64,000 nucleotides of DNA from contig NZ_CP059560.1 in NCBI RefSeq assembly GCF_017894385.1, positions 744,001 to 808,000 on the forward strand, written 5' to 3'. Below are positions 9,043-17,165 of this stretch, piece after piece. This DNA is from Aromatoleum petrolei (GTDB lineage Bacteria > Pseudomonadota > Gammaproteobacteria > Burkholderiales > Rhodocyclaceae). Numbering within the stretch: the stretch's first letter is position 1; every line of letters begins with the position of its first letter. Under the pieces are notes generated by a model. The model had not been told where the DNA came from. It ran no database searches and saw only the letters and a list, made by a program, of their open reading frames with translations. The translations under genes and the position numbers were made by a program.

Positions 9043-9570
9043 ATGAACGGACAACAACGACTCTCGAAGGTCGCCTCCAGCACCCCCCGGATGGCCGCCG
9101 CACTGCCGGGCATGCCGATGGACGGCACGGTGATGGTGCGGCTTCTGCGGATCAGCGGCTCGGGACTGAGCGATTTCTTCGAGCCGGTCTTTCGCGCGCT
9201 GGATCTTTCCGAGCATTCCTTCCACGTCCTCTGTCTCCTCGTCGCGAGCCAGACGGGATCTGCGTCACCGAGCGAGCTGAGCGACATGGTTGGCACAAGC
9301 CGCGGAAACATGACGCGCATTCTCGAAGAGCTCGAGGAGGACGGCTGGGTGGCGCGAACGGTGGCGCCACGCGATGCCCGCCGCCATGTCATCACCATCA
9401 CCGCCGAGGGGCGCGAGAAGGTTCGCGACACGGTGCCGCGCATCGCCGGCCCGATCGACCGCGCCTTCTCCGACCTCACCGCCGAAGAGTTCGCGCTGCT
9501 CGGCAAGCTGCTGCGCAAGCTCATCGTTTCGCTGGACAAGGACGCCGGCGAGATCCGCGCGGTCGCCTGA
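9043..9570 (+). CDS. MarR-family transcriptional regulator
   Basis: 175-residue winged-helix protein. The MarR core is visible: LSEHSFHVLCLL (helix before the HTH), the recognition helix region SPSELSDMVGTSRGNMTRIL, and the wing with D-x-R-R (RDARRHVITITAEG). MarR proteins normally bind palindromes as dimers and are released by phenolic or other small lipophilic ligands. The gene directly precedes the frameshifted membrane protein gene (47 bp gap) and probably controls it and itself; the CATACGAT element lies in its own promoter. The ligand is unknown. The N-terminal ~30 residues are poorly conserved in type, so a later start is possible. Confidence 0.88.
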   Translation: MNGQQRLSKVASSTPRMAAALPGMPMDGTVMVRLLRISGSGLSDFFEPVFRALDLSEHSFHVLCLLVASQTGSASPSELSDMVGTSRGNMTRILEELEEDGWVARTVAPRDARRHVITITAEGREKVRDTVPRIAGPIDRAFSDLTAEEFALLGKLLRKLIVSLDKDAGEIRAVA

Positions 9571-9616
9571 ACAATCAACCGTCGACGCGATCGACATACC
9601 CCTGGAGACAACAGCA

Positions 9617-10388
9617 ATGGACGAGAAGACGAGCCTTCAGCTCGAGTTGCTCAGCTCGAGTTGCTCAGCTCGAGTTGCTCAGCGCGTGGTGCGGGCCAGC
9701 GTTTGTGCTGGGCCTGGTCGTGTTCTTCGGCATCTTCGGCCACATCCTGCCCACCCCGCCCTCACCCGCGCTGGATGCGGCGGGAATCGCCACGCGGATC
9801 ACGGACAACCTCGGCGACATGCGTCTCGGCTGGGTCGTGAGCCTCGTCGTCATGGGCCTCTACCTGCCGTGGAGCGCGCAGATCAGCACGCAGATGAGCC
9901 GCCTCGAGCATCACTCCCGCACGATGACCTACCTGCAGCTGATCGGCGGTGCGCTCACGGTCTTCGTCGTGAGCTTCGGTATCCTGTGCTTCGCGATCGC
10001 CACGTTCCGGCTGGAACGGAACCCCGAGCTCATGCAGATGCTGACCGATTTCGGCTGGCTCAGCTTCGAATTGCAATGGGTGCTGACCACCATGCAGATG
10101 CTCGCGATGGCCATCGTCGGGCTGGCCGACAAACGGGAGGCCCCGCTGTTCCCGCGCTGGGCCTGCTTTCTCACCATCTGGTGCGGCCTGAGCTTCGCTC
10201 CGGCGAGCCTCACCGAGTATCTGAAGAGCGGGCCGTTCGCCTGGGACGGGATGCTGAGTTTTTACGTTCCGTGGGCGGCCTGGGTGGTGTGGTGCGGCGT
10301 GATTTCGGTGTACATGATCAAGGATGTCCGCCGGCGCATGACGGTTCCGGTGCCGTCGAATGCCACCGGCTATCTCGCACGAACCTGA
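9617..10388 (+). pseudogene. Polytopic membrane protein paralogue 1, frameshifted by tandem repeat
   Basis: First of three related membrane proteins (see 10580 and 12956). Translation from the ATG at 9617 (preceded by CTGGAGACAACAGC) enters the wrong frame because a 14-bp unit is present three times (9641-9682). With a single copy the protein would read MDEKTSLQLELLSAWCGPAF and continue in the conserved frame to the stop at 10386-10388, aligning with paralogues at the first membrane helix. Conserved features then include a DKR motif after the middle helices and P-x-W-x-C. A TTG at 9675 would give a nearly full-length product but has no ribosome site. One or four copies would restore frame, so this could be a switched-off rather than dead gene. 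No subunit III/IV genes follow it. Confidence 0.8.
9641..9682 (+). repeat. Three-copy 14-bp tandem repeat inside a coding region
   Basis: The unit CTCGAGTTGCTCAG occurs three times head to tail with no mismatch (9641-9654, 9655-9668, 9669-9682). Two extra copies add 28 bp, which is not a multiple of three and shifts the reading frame of the membrane protein gene that begins at 9617. Such short perfect repeats commonly change copy number by strand slippage. Confidence 0.95.
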
Positions 10389-10426
10389 GCGCGAGCCGGC
10401 AAGCAAGGCGGGCGCGTGCGACGTGC

Positions 10427-10455
10427 TTTACACGTATTGTTACATACGATACTGT
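10427..10455 (+). promoter_or_regulatory. Putative promoter with CATACGATA element
   Basis: TTTACA (10427-10432) and TACTGT (10450-10455) are spaced 17 bp, upstream of the membrane protein gene at 10580. CATACGATA (10443-10451) overlaps the -10 box. An inverted repeat ACGTG-N5-CACGT (10421-10435) overlaps the -35 box. The sequence match is moderate; the recurrence of the element at other promoters is the stronger argument. Confidence 0.4.
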
Positions 10456-10579
10456 AGCAATCTAACCGACGTTGTGACATGGGTCCGGCAGCGGGCCGCG
10501 AGGTTTTCGGTGTCCCGTCGCGTCGCAGCCCCTGCCACAGGATGCAGGGAAGCCACCATAACGACCAGGAGACTCCCCC

Positions 10580-11404
10580 ATGAACAGCCCGGATTCACGC
10601 GTTGCCGCCCGCGCGGCCGCATCGGCCCAAGCGGCGATCGCAGCAAACGATTCCTTCAAGTACTGGCGCTTCTGTCTCGCCTGCGGCCCGATCTTCCTGC
10701 TCGCCTATTTCGGCTTCTGGGGCCTGCTCGGCTATTGCGTGCCGCCGCTGCCGGCCATGATGACCGCGCAGGAAATGGCAGCCCATTTCCAGGCCAATGC
10801 CGCCCAGATGCGGCTCGGCATGGTCGGCGCGATGACCTTTGCGCCGACCTACATGATCTGGGGGCTGGGCATCACGAAGGTCATGGAGACCTTCGAGGGC
10901 AACAACAAGATCCTGTCCACGCTCCAGCTCTGGGGCGCCGGCCTGACGGTCATCCCGGTCCTGATGTGCTGCGTCTTCATCCTGGCCGGCAGCTACCGCG
11001 CCGACACGATCGACCCGAGCATCGTCCAGCTGATGTACGACATGAGCTGGCTGACGATCAGCGTCTGCTACTCGGTCACGACGATGCAGATGATCGCGAT
11101 GGGCGTCATCTTCCTCGGCGACAAACGCATGAAGCCGCTGGTCCCGAAATGGCTGTGCTGGTACTCCATCTGGGGCGGCTTCATGTTCATCGGGGAAGAC
11201 CTGATGCCCTTCTTCAAGGAAGGGGTCTTCGCGCGAAACGGCCTCGTCAACTTCTGGATCGAGTACTCGATCTACTTCTTCTACATGATCTTCGTCACCG
11301 GGTACCTCTTCAAGGCGGTGACGCGATTGGAGACGGAAGCCAGAGCCGGCATCCCGCCGCTTGAAGCCGCTCAGGGCCGGACGGGACTCCTCTCCCATGC
11401 CTGA
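10580..11404 (+). CDS. Polytopic membrane protein paralogue 2 of unknown function
   Basis: 274 residues with about six hydrophobic helices, beginning after an N-terminal stretch of ~30 residues and the motif FKYWRFC. I do not recognise a named family. It shares with the protein at 12956 long blocks such as LQLWGAGLTV, a DKR followed by PL-x-PKW, CWYSIWGG, MPFFKEGVFAR and NFWIEY. No histidine cluster for heme or diiron, no cysteine pair for CuA and no ATPase motif is seen. Start ATG has AGGAGAC 7 nt upstream. It overlaps the next gene by 8 bp and heads a three-gene operon with subunit-III-like and subunit-IV-like proteins, suggesting a membrane complex. Confidence 0.85.
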   Translation: MNSPDSRVAARAAASAQAAIAANDSFKYWRFCLACGPIFLLAYFGFWGLLGYCVPPLPAMMTAQEMAAHFQANAAQMRLGMVGAMTFAPTYMIWGLGITKVMETFEGNNKILSTLQLWGAGLTVIPVLMCCVFILAGSYRADTIDPSIVQLMYDMSWLTISVCYSVTTMQMIAMGVIFLGDKRMKPLVPKWLCWYSIWGGFMFIGEDLMPFFKEGVFARNGLVNFWIEYSIYFFYMIFVTGYLFKAVTRLETEARAGIPPLEAAQGRTGLLSHA

Positions 11405-11978
11405 CTACGCCGAGCGGGGTGAAGCGCAGGCGCCGGCGATCTGGACCTTCGTCACCGCCGACATCCTGACCTTCACCCTGTTCTTTGCGGTCTTCATGCA
11501 CGAACGCGGCAAGCAGGTTGCGCTCTTCAACGAGAGCGCGGTGAAGCTCGACGCCGGCCTCGGCCTGCTCAACACCCTCATCCTCATCACCAGCGGCTGG
11601 CTCGTCGCGCTCGCGCTGTCGGCGGCGCGGGCGGGCGACCGCACCCTGCTGCGCCGACGCCTGCTCCTCGCGCTGATCGTCGGCAGCGGCTTCGCGGTCA
11701 CCAAGGTGGTCGAGTACCACCAGAAAATCTCGCACGGCATCACGCTGCTGACGAACGACTTCTTCATGTTTTACTACGCTCTCACCGGCATCCACTTCCT
11801 CCACTTCCTCGTCGGGGTTGGGGTCCTGCTGTGGCTGTGGGTCAGCGCGGCAAACAGGGAGCTGGACGACCACTTCCTGGGCACCGTCGAATCGGGCGGC
11901 CTCTACTGGCACATGGTCGATCTCCTCTGGCTCGTTCTCTTCCCACTGCTCTATCTGCTGCTAGGGGCATCGGCATGA
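11397..11978 (+). CDS. Cytochrome c oxidase subunit III / NorE-like membrane protein
   Basis: 193 residues with five predicted membrane helices. The C-terminal signature YWHMVDLLWLVLFPLLYL and the block LTNDFFMFYYALTGIHFLH are typical of the short NorE-type members of the oxidase subunit III family. In oxidases this subunit stabilises subunit I; NorE assists NO reductase. Neither a subunit I (heme-copper His ligands) nor a subunit II or NorCB is encoded nearby. The ATG at 11397 overlaps the upstream gene by 8 bp and its stop overlaps the next ATG (ATGA), so expression of the three proteins is coupled. Its catalytic partner, if any, is unknown; the upstream membrane protein is the obvious candidate. 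Confidence 0.88.
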   Translation: MPDYAERGEAQAPAIWTFVTADILTFTLFFAVFMHERGKQVALFNESAVKLDAGLGLLNTLILITSGWLVALALSAARAGDRTLLRRRLLLALIVGSGFAVTKVVEYHQKISHGITLLTNDFFMFYYALTGIHFLHFLVGVGVLLWLWVSAANRELDDHFLGTVESGGLYWHMVDLLWLVLFPLLYLLLGASA

Positions 11979-12235
11979 AGACGCAGGCACACACCGTCAC
12001 TTGGGTCTGGCTTTCGCTGTTGCTAGTCACAGCCCTAAGCTGGTGGCTCGCAGAGCATCGCGGCCTGGGCCAATGGACCGTCCTGTGCGTGATGCTGATC
12101 GCCCTCGTCAAGGGGCGGCTGGTGTTCCTGCACTTCATGGAGCTCAAGACCGCGCCGCGCTATCTGCGCCGCCTCTACGAGGGATGGATCGTCGGCTGCG
12201 TCGGAATGATCGCGGGATTCTATTGGCTGGCCTGA
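11975..12235 (+). CDS. Cytochrome c oxidase subunit IV / NorF-like small membrane protein
   Basis: 86 residues, three hydrophobic helices, with the family-typical segment LIALVKGRLVFLHFMELKTAPR. It matches the prokaryotic oxidase subunit IV (COX4_pro/NorF) pattern. Its start overlaps the subunit-III-like stop as ATGA. Together with the two upstream genes it forms a three-protein membrane module that lacks any redox-active subunit. A paralogue is at 14366. Confidence 0.85.
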   Translation: MKTQAHTVTWVWLSLLLVTALSWWLAEHRGLGQWTVLCVMLIALVKGRLVFLHFMELKTAPRYLRRLYEGWIVGCVGMIAGFYWLA

Positions 12236-12826
12236 ATGAGCGAGATCCCACCTGCCCCTATCCGTCCGGCAAGGCATAATCGACAGTCTTCCCCGAGACC
12301 CGAGATTCCAGTCCCCATGTCTACAACCCCGACCAACGCACGCGACACCGCCGCGAGCCGGGAGACGCTGACCGATCTGCTCGGCTTTTTCTATCCGATC
12401 CACTACCGGATCGGGATGGAACTTGAACGCCGGATGTGCCAAGGGCGGCTGTCGCGACAGCAGGCGGCCATCATCTGGTTGATCGAATCCGAGGTCGGCC
12501 CGCATGGCTGGATCCGTCGCAAGCTGATCGAACAGACGCTGAGCGACTGGTTCGAAACCCGCAATTCGCATGTCTCGCAACTCCTGTACGAGTTGTCCAG
12601 CCCTCCCCTGTCGCTGATCGAGCAGAAGACGAATCCCGAGTCCGGCCGGGAAAAGGTGGTCGCGCTGACCGACGAAGGCCGCACCTACTTCAACACGATG
12701 ATCGACGCGGGACTCGCGTACTTCGCCGTGCTCCTCCCTCATCTCTCCGACGACGAACTGCGCGCGGGCATCAGGTTTCTCGGCCGGGCGTTCGGCCCGC
12801 CGTCCCTGTTGGGCCGCCGCTACTGA
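12236..12826 (+). CDS. MarR-like transcriptional regulator
   Basis: 196 residues from an ATG directly after the subunit-IV stop; an alternative ATG at 12317 gives 169 residues and fits the domain better. The region LSRQQAAIIWLIESE through NSHVSQLLYELSSPPLSLIEQ and the wing ALTDEGRTYFN match the MarR winged-helix fold. It sits between the two complete membrane modules, and the next promoter carries an inverted repeat, so it probably regulates one or both. The ligand is unknown. Neither start has a convincing ribosome site, which suggests coupling to the upstream operon. Confidence 0.8.
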   Translation: MSEIPPAPIRPARHNRQSSPRPEIPVPMSTTPTNARDTAASRETLTDLLGFFYPIHYRIGMELERRMCQGRLSRQQAAIIWLIESEVGPHGWIRRKLIEQTLSDWFETRNSHVSQLLYELSSPPLSLIEQKTNPESGREKVVALTDEGRTYFNTMIDAGLAYFAVLLPHLSDDELRAGIRFLGRAFGPPSLLGRRY

Positions 12827-12857
12827 CTCTTTCCTGCGCATCGCGTGCTAGATCCCG

Positions 12858-12923
12858 TTGACAAATCCGTTCAAAATTTTCACAATCCTAGTGCATTTGA
12901 TATGCTTTCATACGGTGTATCAA
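12858..12923 (+). promoter_or_regulatory. Promoter and operator of the second membrane module
   Basis: TTGACA (12858-12863) and CACAAT (12881-12886) are spaced 17 bp. Downstream, TTGATA (12897-12902) and TATCAA (12918-12923) form an inverted repeat with a 15-nt centre that contains CATACGGT (12909-12916), a variant of the CATACGAT element seen at other promoters here. This arrangement suggests repression by one of the local regulators. The module starts at 12956 after a strong AAGGAGAC site. Confidence 0.55.
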
Positions 12924-12955
12924 CTAACTAGCCGGGACCTACAAGGAGACAGTTC

Positions 12956-13723
12956 ATGAGTCCGACGCTGAGCAACGCCGCCTACTTCAAATACTGGCGC
13001 CTATGCGCCGCCACCGGGCCGGTGTTTCTCGCCGCCTTCATCGTCTGCTGGGGGGTACTCGGCTACAACATTCCGCCGATCCCGGCCGATTACACCGCCG
13101 ACCAACTGGCGCACCATTTCCGCACCAACTACAACGAAGTGCGCGCCGGCATGGCAGGCGCCATGCTCTTTGGCGTCCTCTACCTCCCCTGGACCCTGTC
13201 CATCACCAGGGTGATGGAGTGGATGAACCGGAACGAGAACAACATGATGTCGACGCTGCAGATGTGGGGCGGCGGCCTTACCGTCGTGCCGCTCGTGACC
13301 TCCTCCGTCTTCTGGCTGACCGCCGCATACCGGCCTGACGTGCTTGAGCCCGTGACGCTACAAATGCTGTACGACCAGGGCTGGTTGCTGATCGACATGT
13401 TCTACGCGATCACGACAATTCCGATGGTTGCGCTGGGCGTCGGCGGCCTGACGGACAAGCGCAACCAGCCCCTCCTGCCGCGCTGGGCGTGCTGGTATTC
13501 GATCTGGGCCGGCCTGAGCTTCCTGTTCGAATTGCTGATGCCGTTCTTCAAGAGCGGACTGTTCGCGCGCCAGGGCTGGCTGAACTTCTGGGTCGAGTTC
13601 ATCGTATGGTTCGCCTACATCGTCATCACCACGTACTACGTCTTCAAGGCCATCCCGCGACTGGAGCAGGAGCGCGCGGCCGAGCTCGACCACGGCCGCG
13701 TGACAAAATTGGCTGCGGCCTGA
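12956..13723 (+). CDS. Polytopic membrane protein paralogue 3 of unknown function
   Basis: 255 residues, about six helices, starting with FKYWRLC near residue 11. It is clearly paralogous to the proteins at 10580 and (frameshifted) 9617: shared blocks include LQMWGGGLTVVPL, TDKRNQPLLPRWACWYSIW and LMPFFKSGLFARQGWLNFWVEF. The ATG follows AAGGAGACAGTTC. No cofactor-binding motif is recognised. It heads the second three-gene module with subunit-III-like and subunit-IV-like proteins, 22 bp before the next gene. Confidence 0.85.
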   Translation: MSPTLSNAAYFKYWRLCAATGPVFLAAFIVCWGVLGYNIPPIPADYTADQLAHHFRTNYNEVRAGMAGAMLFGVLYLPWTLSITRVMEWMNRNENNMMSTLQMWGGGLTVVPLVTSSVFWLTAAYRPDVLEPVTLQMLYDQGWLLIDMFYAITTIPMVALGVGGLTDKRNQPLLPRWACWYSIWAGLSFLFELLMPFFKSGLFARQGWLNFWVEFIVWFAYIVITTYYVFKAIPRLEQERAAELDHGRVTKLAAA

Positions 13724-13745
13724 TTCGCAGATCGACGCGACCGCC

Positions 13746-14369
13746 ATGAATGATCTCGCTTCCGTAGCGACGGCTGCACGGGAAACCCGGGAGTCCGCGG
13801 ACCTCCCGGGTAGTTCCTGCGCACAAGTCCCCAGCATCCTGACCTTCATCTTCGCCGACGTCATGGTCTTCGGCATGCTGTTCGTCGGCTTCATGGTCGA
13901 GCGGCTGGGGCAATTTGAACTCTTCAATCGTTCCGCCGCAGCGCTCGACGTTCATTTGGGGCTGCTCAACACGCTCATCCTCGTCACCAGCGGCCTGTTC
14001 GTCGTCCTCGCCGTCCATGCCGCCCGTGAGGGACGCACCAAGGCGACGCGGAACTGGCTGCTGACGTCCTTCGTCGTCGGCGCAGGCTTCGGCGTCAACA
14101 AGCTGATCGAGTACAGCGACAAGCTGGCGCACGGCCTCAGCATGCTCACGAACGACTTCTTCATGTTCTATTACGTGCTCACCGGCGTGCATTTCCTGCA
14201 CTTCATCGGGGGCATGGTCGTGCTGGCCGTCCTGTGGTTCAAGGCGTCCCGCGAGTCCGTCAACGGGCCGTTCTTCGGCTGGATCGAATCGGGTGCCCTG
14301 TACTGGCATATGGTCGACCTGCTATGGATCGTCATCTTTCCGATGCTCTACCTGCTGGGGGCGCAATGA
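13746..14369 (+). CDS. Cytochrome c oxidase subunit III / NorE-like membrane protein (second copy)
   Basis: 207 residues, paralogue of the protein at 11397, with the same hallmarks LTNDFFMFYYVLTGVHFLH and YWHMVDLLWIVIFPMLYLL. The N-terminus has about 25 extra hydrophilic residues compared with the first copy. Its stop overlaps the next ATG (ATGA). As in the first module, no heme-copper or NO reductase catalytic subunit is nearby. Confidence 0.88.
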   Translation: MNDLASVATAARETRESADLPGSSCAQVPSILTFIFADVMVFGMLFVGFMVERLGQFELFNRSAAALDVHLGLLNTLILVTSGLFVVLAVHAAREGRTKATRNWLLTSFVVGAGFGVNKLIEYSDKLAHGLSMLTNDFFMFYYVLTGVHFLHFIGGMVVLAVLWFKASRESVNGPFFGWIESGALYWHMVDLLWIVIFPMLYLLGAQ

Positions 14370-14644
14370 CTCACGTAACTCCCGCGACGGCAGTCCGCGT
14401 CTGGATGTTTCTCGTGGTAGCGACGGTTACGAGTGGCTGGTTGATCGAACACCACAGCGTCGCCGGTCGCTGGACCGCGGTGGCCGTGATGCTCGTCGCT
14501 GCCCTGAAAGGCCGCGCGGTGCTGCTCTACTTCATGGAACTGAAAGGCGCGCCCCGAGGGTGGCGTGTCGCCTTTGAAGTGTGGATCTGGCTTTGTGCCG
14601 CGGTGGTCGTCGCTTTATGGGCCGTGGGCGGCACCAGCGCCTGA
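14366..14644 (+). CDS. Cytochrome c oxidase subunit IV / NorF-like small membrane protein (second copy)
   Basis: 92 residues with three hydrophobic helices and the segment LVAALKGRAVLLYFMELKGAPR, matching the first copy at 11975. The start overlaps the preceding stop as ATGA. It is the last gene of the module; a strong hairpin follows 28 bp downstream. Confidence 0.85.
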   Translation: MTHVTPATAVRVWMFLVVATVTSGWLIEHHSVAGRWTAVAVMLVAALKGRAVLLYFMELKGAPRGWRVAFEVWIWLCAAVVVALWAVGGTSA

Positions 14645-14672
14645 AATCGCCAGACTGTCGATCGCAGAATAT

Positions 14673-14704
14673 GAGGGCGGGCATCCTGACAGATGCCCGC
14701 CCTC
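14673..14704. terminator. Bidirectional hairpin terminator
   Basis: Perfect 13-bp stem (14673-14685 with 14692-14704, GAGGGCGGGCATC) and a 6-nt loop between convergent genes: the membrane module ending at 14644 and the alcohol dehydrogenase ending at 14727. There is no long T-run on either side, but position and stability fit a terminator serving both strands. Confidence 0.8.
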
Positions 14705-14726
14705 TATCACGCATGGTCTTCGTGCA

Positions 14727-15854
14727 TCAGAACACCAATACCGGCTTGATCGCCTCGCCCGTCTCGGTGGCCTTGAACGCGTCGTTGATGTTCTCGAAGC
14801 GGTAGGTCGTGATCAGCTTATCGAACGGAAACTTGCCGTCGCGGTAGAGCTGTACCATGCGCGGGATGAACTCCTGCGGGTTGGCGTCGCCCTCGGTGAT
14901 CGGGCGCAGCGTGACGCTCTTCACGAGCAGGTCGAGCAGCGTCACCGGCACCGCCGCGTCGGGCGCAGGCACACCGAGCAGGCCCACCGTTCCACCCGGC
15001 AAAGTGCAGTCGATGGCCTTCGCGATAACCGGCGGGAGACCGGTCGAATCGAGCGAGTGGGTCACGCCACCGCCGGTCGCGGCCTTGATGCTCGCGACGA
15101 GGTCTTCGGTGTTGAAGGGGTCGAACACGTGGCTCGCGCCGAGGTCCAGCGCCAGCGCACGGCGCCGCACGTTGGGTTCGATCACGACCACCGGGCCGGC
15201 GCCGACGGCAAGCGCCCCGAGCAGTGCGCTGAGGCCGACACTGCCGCCGCCGAAGATCGCGAGCGACTGGCCGGGCTTGAGCGCCAGCGAATTGATCGCC
15301 GCACCCGCGCCGGTCTGGATGCCGCAGCCGAGCGGGCCGAGGATTTCGAGCGGCACGCCGTCGCCCACCGGCACGGTATTCACTTCCCGCGCCAGTGCGA
15401 AGGTGCCGAATGAGGATTGGCCGAAGAACAGGCTATGCACCGCTTCGCCCGTGGCATCGGTGACGCAGCCGCCGTCCACGCGCTGCGCGGCGCCGAAGTT
15501 GAGCGGCAGCATCTGGTGGCAGGTCGCGGGGTGATCCTCGCCGCAGCTGGAGCAGTGGCCGCAGGAATTGAAGGACAGCACCACGCGCTGGCCCGGCTTG
15601 ACCTTGGTGACCAGCTCGCCGACCGCTTCGACGATGCCGGAGCCTTCATGACCGAGCACGATCGGCAGCGGCACCGGGAAGCCGTCGCGGCAGACGACGT
15701 CGGTGTGGCACACGCCGACGCCGACCATGCGCACCAGCACTTCATCGCCTTTCGGCGGGCTGATGCGGACGTCCTCGATCTGGAGCGGCCCTCCGACCGT
15801 GCGCAGCACGGCCGCCCGTGCGGTAATGAACAGCGAATCCTGGATGCTTCCCAT
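14727..15854 (-). CDS. Zinc-dependent alcohol dehydrogenase (aryl/benzyl-alcohol type)
   Basis: 375-residue medium-chain dehydrogenase resembling benzyl alcohol dehydrogenases (XylB/AreB group). The catalytic-zinc segment CHTDVV with GHEGSGIVE, the structural-zinc cysteines CGHCSSCGEDHPATC, and the Rossmann motif FGGGSVGLSA are visible. The acidic residue in VVVIEPN points to NAD rather than NADP. The ATG follows CAGGAGACGAAACACC. It lies 30 bp after the flavoprotein reductase gene, in the same operon. A role in oxidising the alcohol formed by the molybdenum hydroxylase to an aldehyde is a reasonable inference; the aldehyde dehydrogenase at 28512 could take the next step. Confidence 0.9.
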   Translation of the reverse strand: MGSIQDSLFITARAAVLRTVGGPLQIEDVRISPPKGDEVLVRMVGVGVCHTDVVCRDGFPVPLPIVLGHEGSGIVEAVGELVTKVKPGQRVVLSFNSCGHCSSCGEDHPATCHQMLPLNFGAAQRVDGGCVTDATGEAVHSLFFGQSSFGTFALAREVNTVPVGDGVPLEILGPLGCGIQTGAGAAINSLALKPGQSLAIFGGGSVGLSALLGALAVGAGPVVVIEPNVRRRALALDLGASHVFDPFNTEDLVASIKAATGGGVTHSLDSTGLPPVIAKAIDCTLPGGTVGLLGVPAPDAAVPVTLLDLLVKSVTLRPITEGDANPQEFIPRMVQLYRDGKFPFDKLITTYRFENINDAFKATETGEAIKPVLVF

Positions 15855-15884
15855 GGTGTTTCGTCTCCTGTCTGGTTTGGATAT

Positions 15885-16964
15885 TCAAGCCGCCACAGCG
15901 CGGGCGGTGGTGCTCATATCGGTGAACTTGTCGTAGTGAATCGCCTCGAGGTCGACGCCGAGATTGCAGGCGACCTCGATCGCGCGGTCGATCATCACGG
16001 GCGGGCCGCACATGTAGAGCTCGGCGCCGCGGTCGGCCTCGCCCGCGAGCGCGGCGTCGATGTATTCGGTGACCATGCCGCGCCGACCTTCCCAGTCGCT
16101 GCCGGCGGGCTCGTTGGAGAGCACCGGCACGAACTCGAAGCCGCCGCGCCAACCGCCAGCGATGGCGCGAATCTGGTCGAGGGCGTAGAGATCGGCCTGG
16201 GTGCGCGCGCCGAAGAGCAGCACGCAGCGACGGGTGACGCGCTTCTTGCGTGCGTCCTCGAGAATGCTGAGCAACGGTGCAAGCCCGCTGCCGCCGGCGA
16301 TGCAGATCATCGGTCCGCTGCCGGTGCGCAGATGGAAATCGCCAAGCGGCCCCTCCACTGAAACCGCAGCGCCGTTCAAGGAGCCCGCGAACAGGGCTTC
16401 CGTGAACGCACCACCGGGCACCTTGCGGATCATGAAGGACGGCCTGCGGTTGCCCTCGCGCTCCGGGGCGTCCGCGAACGAGTAGCAACGCGGCAGCGTC
16501 AGCGCGGCGGTCTTCAGGTTCGCATACTGGCCGGCGACGAAACGCAGCGGCCGATCGACTTCGACCGTCACCCTCAGGATGTCGTGGGTGAGGCTTTCGG
16601 TGGCGATGATCGTCCCCAGATAGCGTTCTGAAGGCGGCGCGTCCTCGATACCCGCCTGCACCTGCACGACGATGCGTTCGTCCTGTGGCACGGCCTGGCA
16701 GGCGAGGATGTAGCCGGCATCGAGCTCCTGCTGCGATAGGACGTAGCCGAAATCGGTGATCGCCTTGACCTTCCCCTCCACGAGCCGGCACTTGCACGCG
16801 CCGCAGGTGCCTACCGTGCAGTTGTGGGGGAAGGGAACGGAATGTTCGAGCGCGCTTTCGAGCACGGTCTGGCCGGCCGGCACTTCGAAACTCGCGCCGA
16901 AGGGTTGCACCTCGACGGTCGGAACCGATTTCGCTTTGAACAGTTTTTTCAGAAAACTCACCAT
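15885..16964 (-). CDS. 2Fe-2S ferredoxin-FAD-NAD reductase (oxygenase-reductase type)
   Basis: 359 residues from the ATG at 16964 (GAGAGG upstream). A plant-type ferredoxin domain at the N-terminus has C-x4-C-x2-C (CTVGTCGAC) plus a distal Cys (ILACQ). The FAD domain follows with RCYSFAD, and the NAD domain with GGSGLAPLLSIL and a terminal MCGPPVMID. This is the architecture of phenol, xylene and methane monooxygenase reductases. No oxygenase component is encoded in the window, so its electron acceptor is unknown. It precedes the alcohol dehydrogenase by 30 bp. The 200 bp upstream hold no gene that I can see. Confidence 0.9.
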   Translation of the reverse strand: MVSFLKKLFKAKSVPTVEVQPFGASFEVPAGQTVLESALEHSVPFPHNCTVGTCGACKCRLVEGKVKAITDFGYVLSQQELDAGYILACQAVPQDERIVVQVQAGIEDAPPSERYLGTIIATESLTHDILRVTVEVDRPLRFVAGQYANLKTAALTLPRCYSFADAPEREGNRRPSFMIRKVPGGAFTEALFAGSLNGAAVSVEGPLGDFHLRTGSGPMICIAGGSGLAPLLSILEDARKKRVTRRCVLLFGARTQADLYALDQIRAIAGGWRGGFEFVPVLSNEPAGSDWEGRRGMVTEYIDAALAGEADRGAELYMCGPPVMIDRAIEVACNLGVDLEAIHYDKFTDMSTTARAVAA

Positions 16965-17165
16965 CGCCTGCCTCTCTTTGGGTAGGGAAGCCGGCCGGCG
17001 GGCCGGGGGAACCCTTTTATTCGCGGTTGCTCCGGCGCGTTCTATGTCTTGCGGCCGCACCCACGCTTTCGTTGTTGAAATACACGCGTCGAGCCCACTT
17101 GACGCTGCACCGACGCTTAGATTGTCGTCACCCGCGTTCTCCAATCCACCTGCCGAAAGTTGGGT

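Noticed and set aside
9374..10465. 363-codon frame running through the MarR and membrane protein genes
   Set aside because: Its sequence is Arg/Ser/Ala-rich and matches nothing; the hydrophobic membrane protein is in the neighbouring frame. It is only what the frameshifted ATG at 9617 would run into.
11397..14644. A complete terminal oxidase or NO reductase operon
   Set aside because: Only subunit III- and IV-like genes are present; no neighbouring protein has the histidine ligands of a heme-copper core or a CuA motif.
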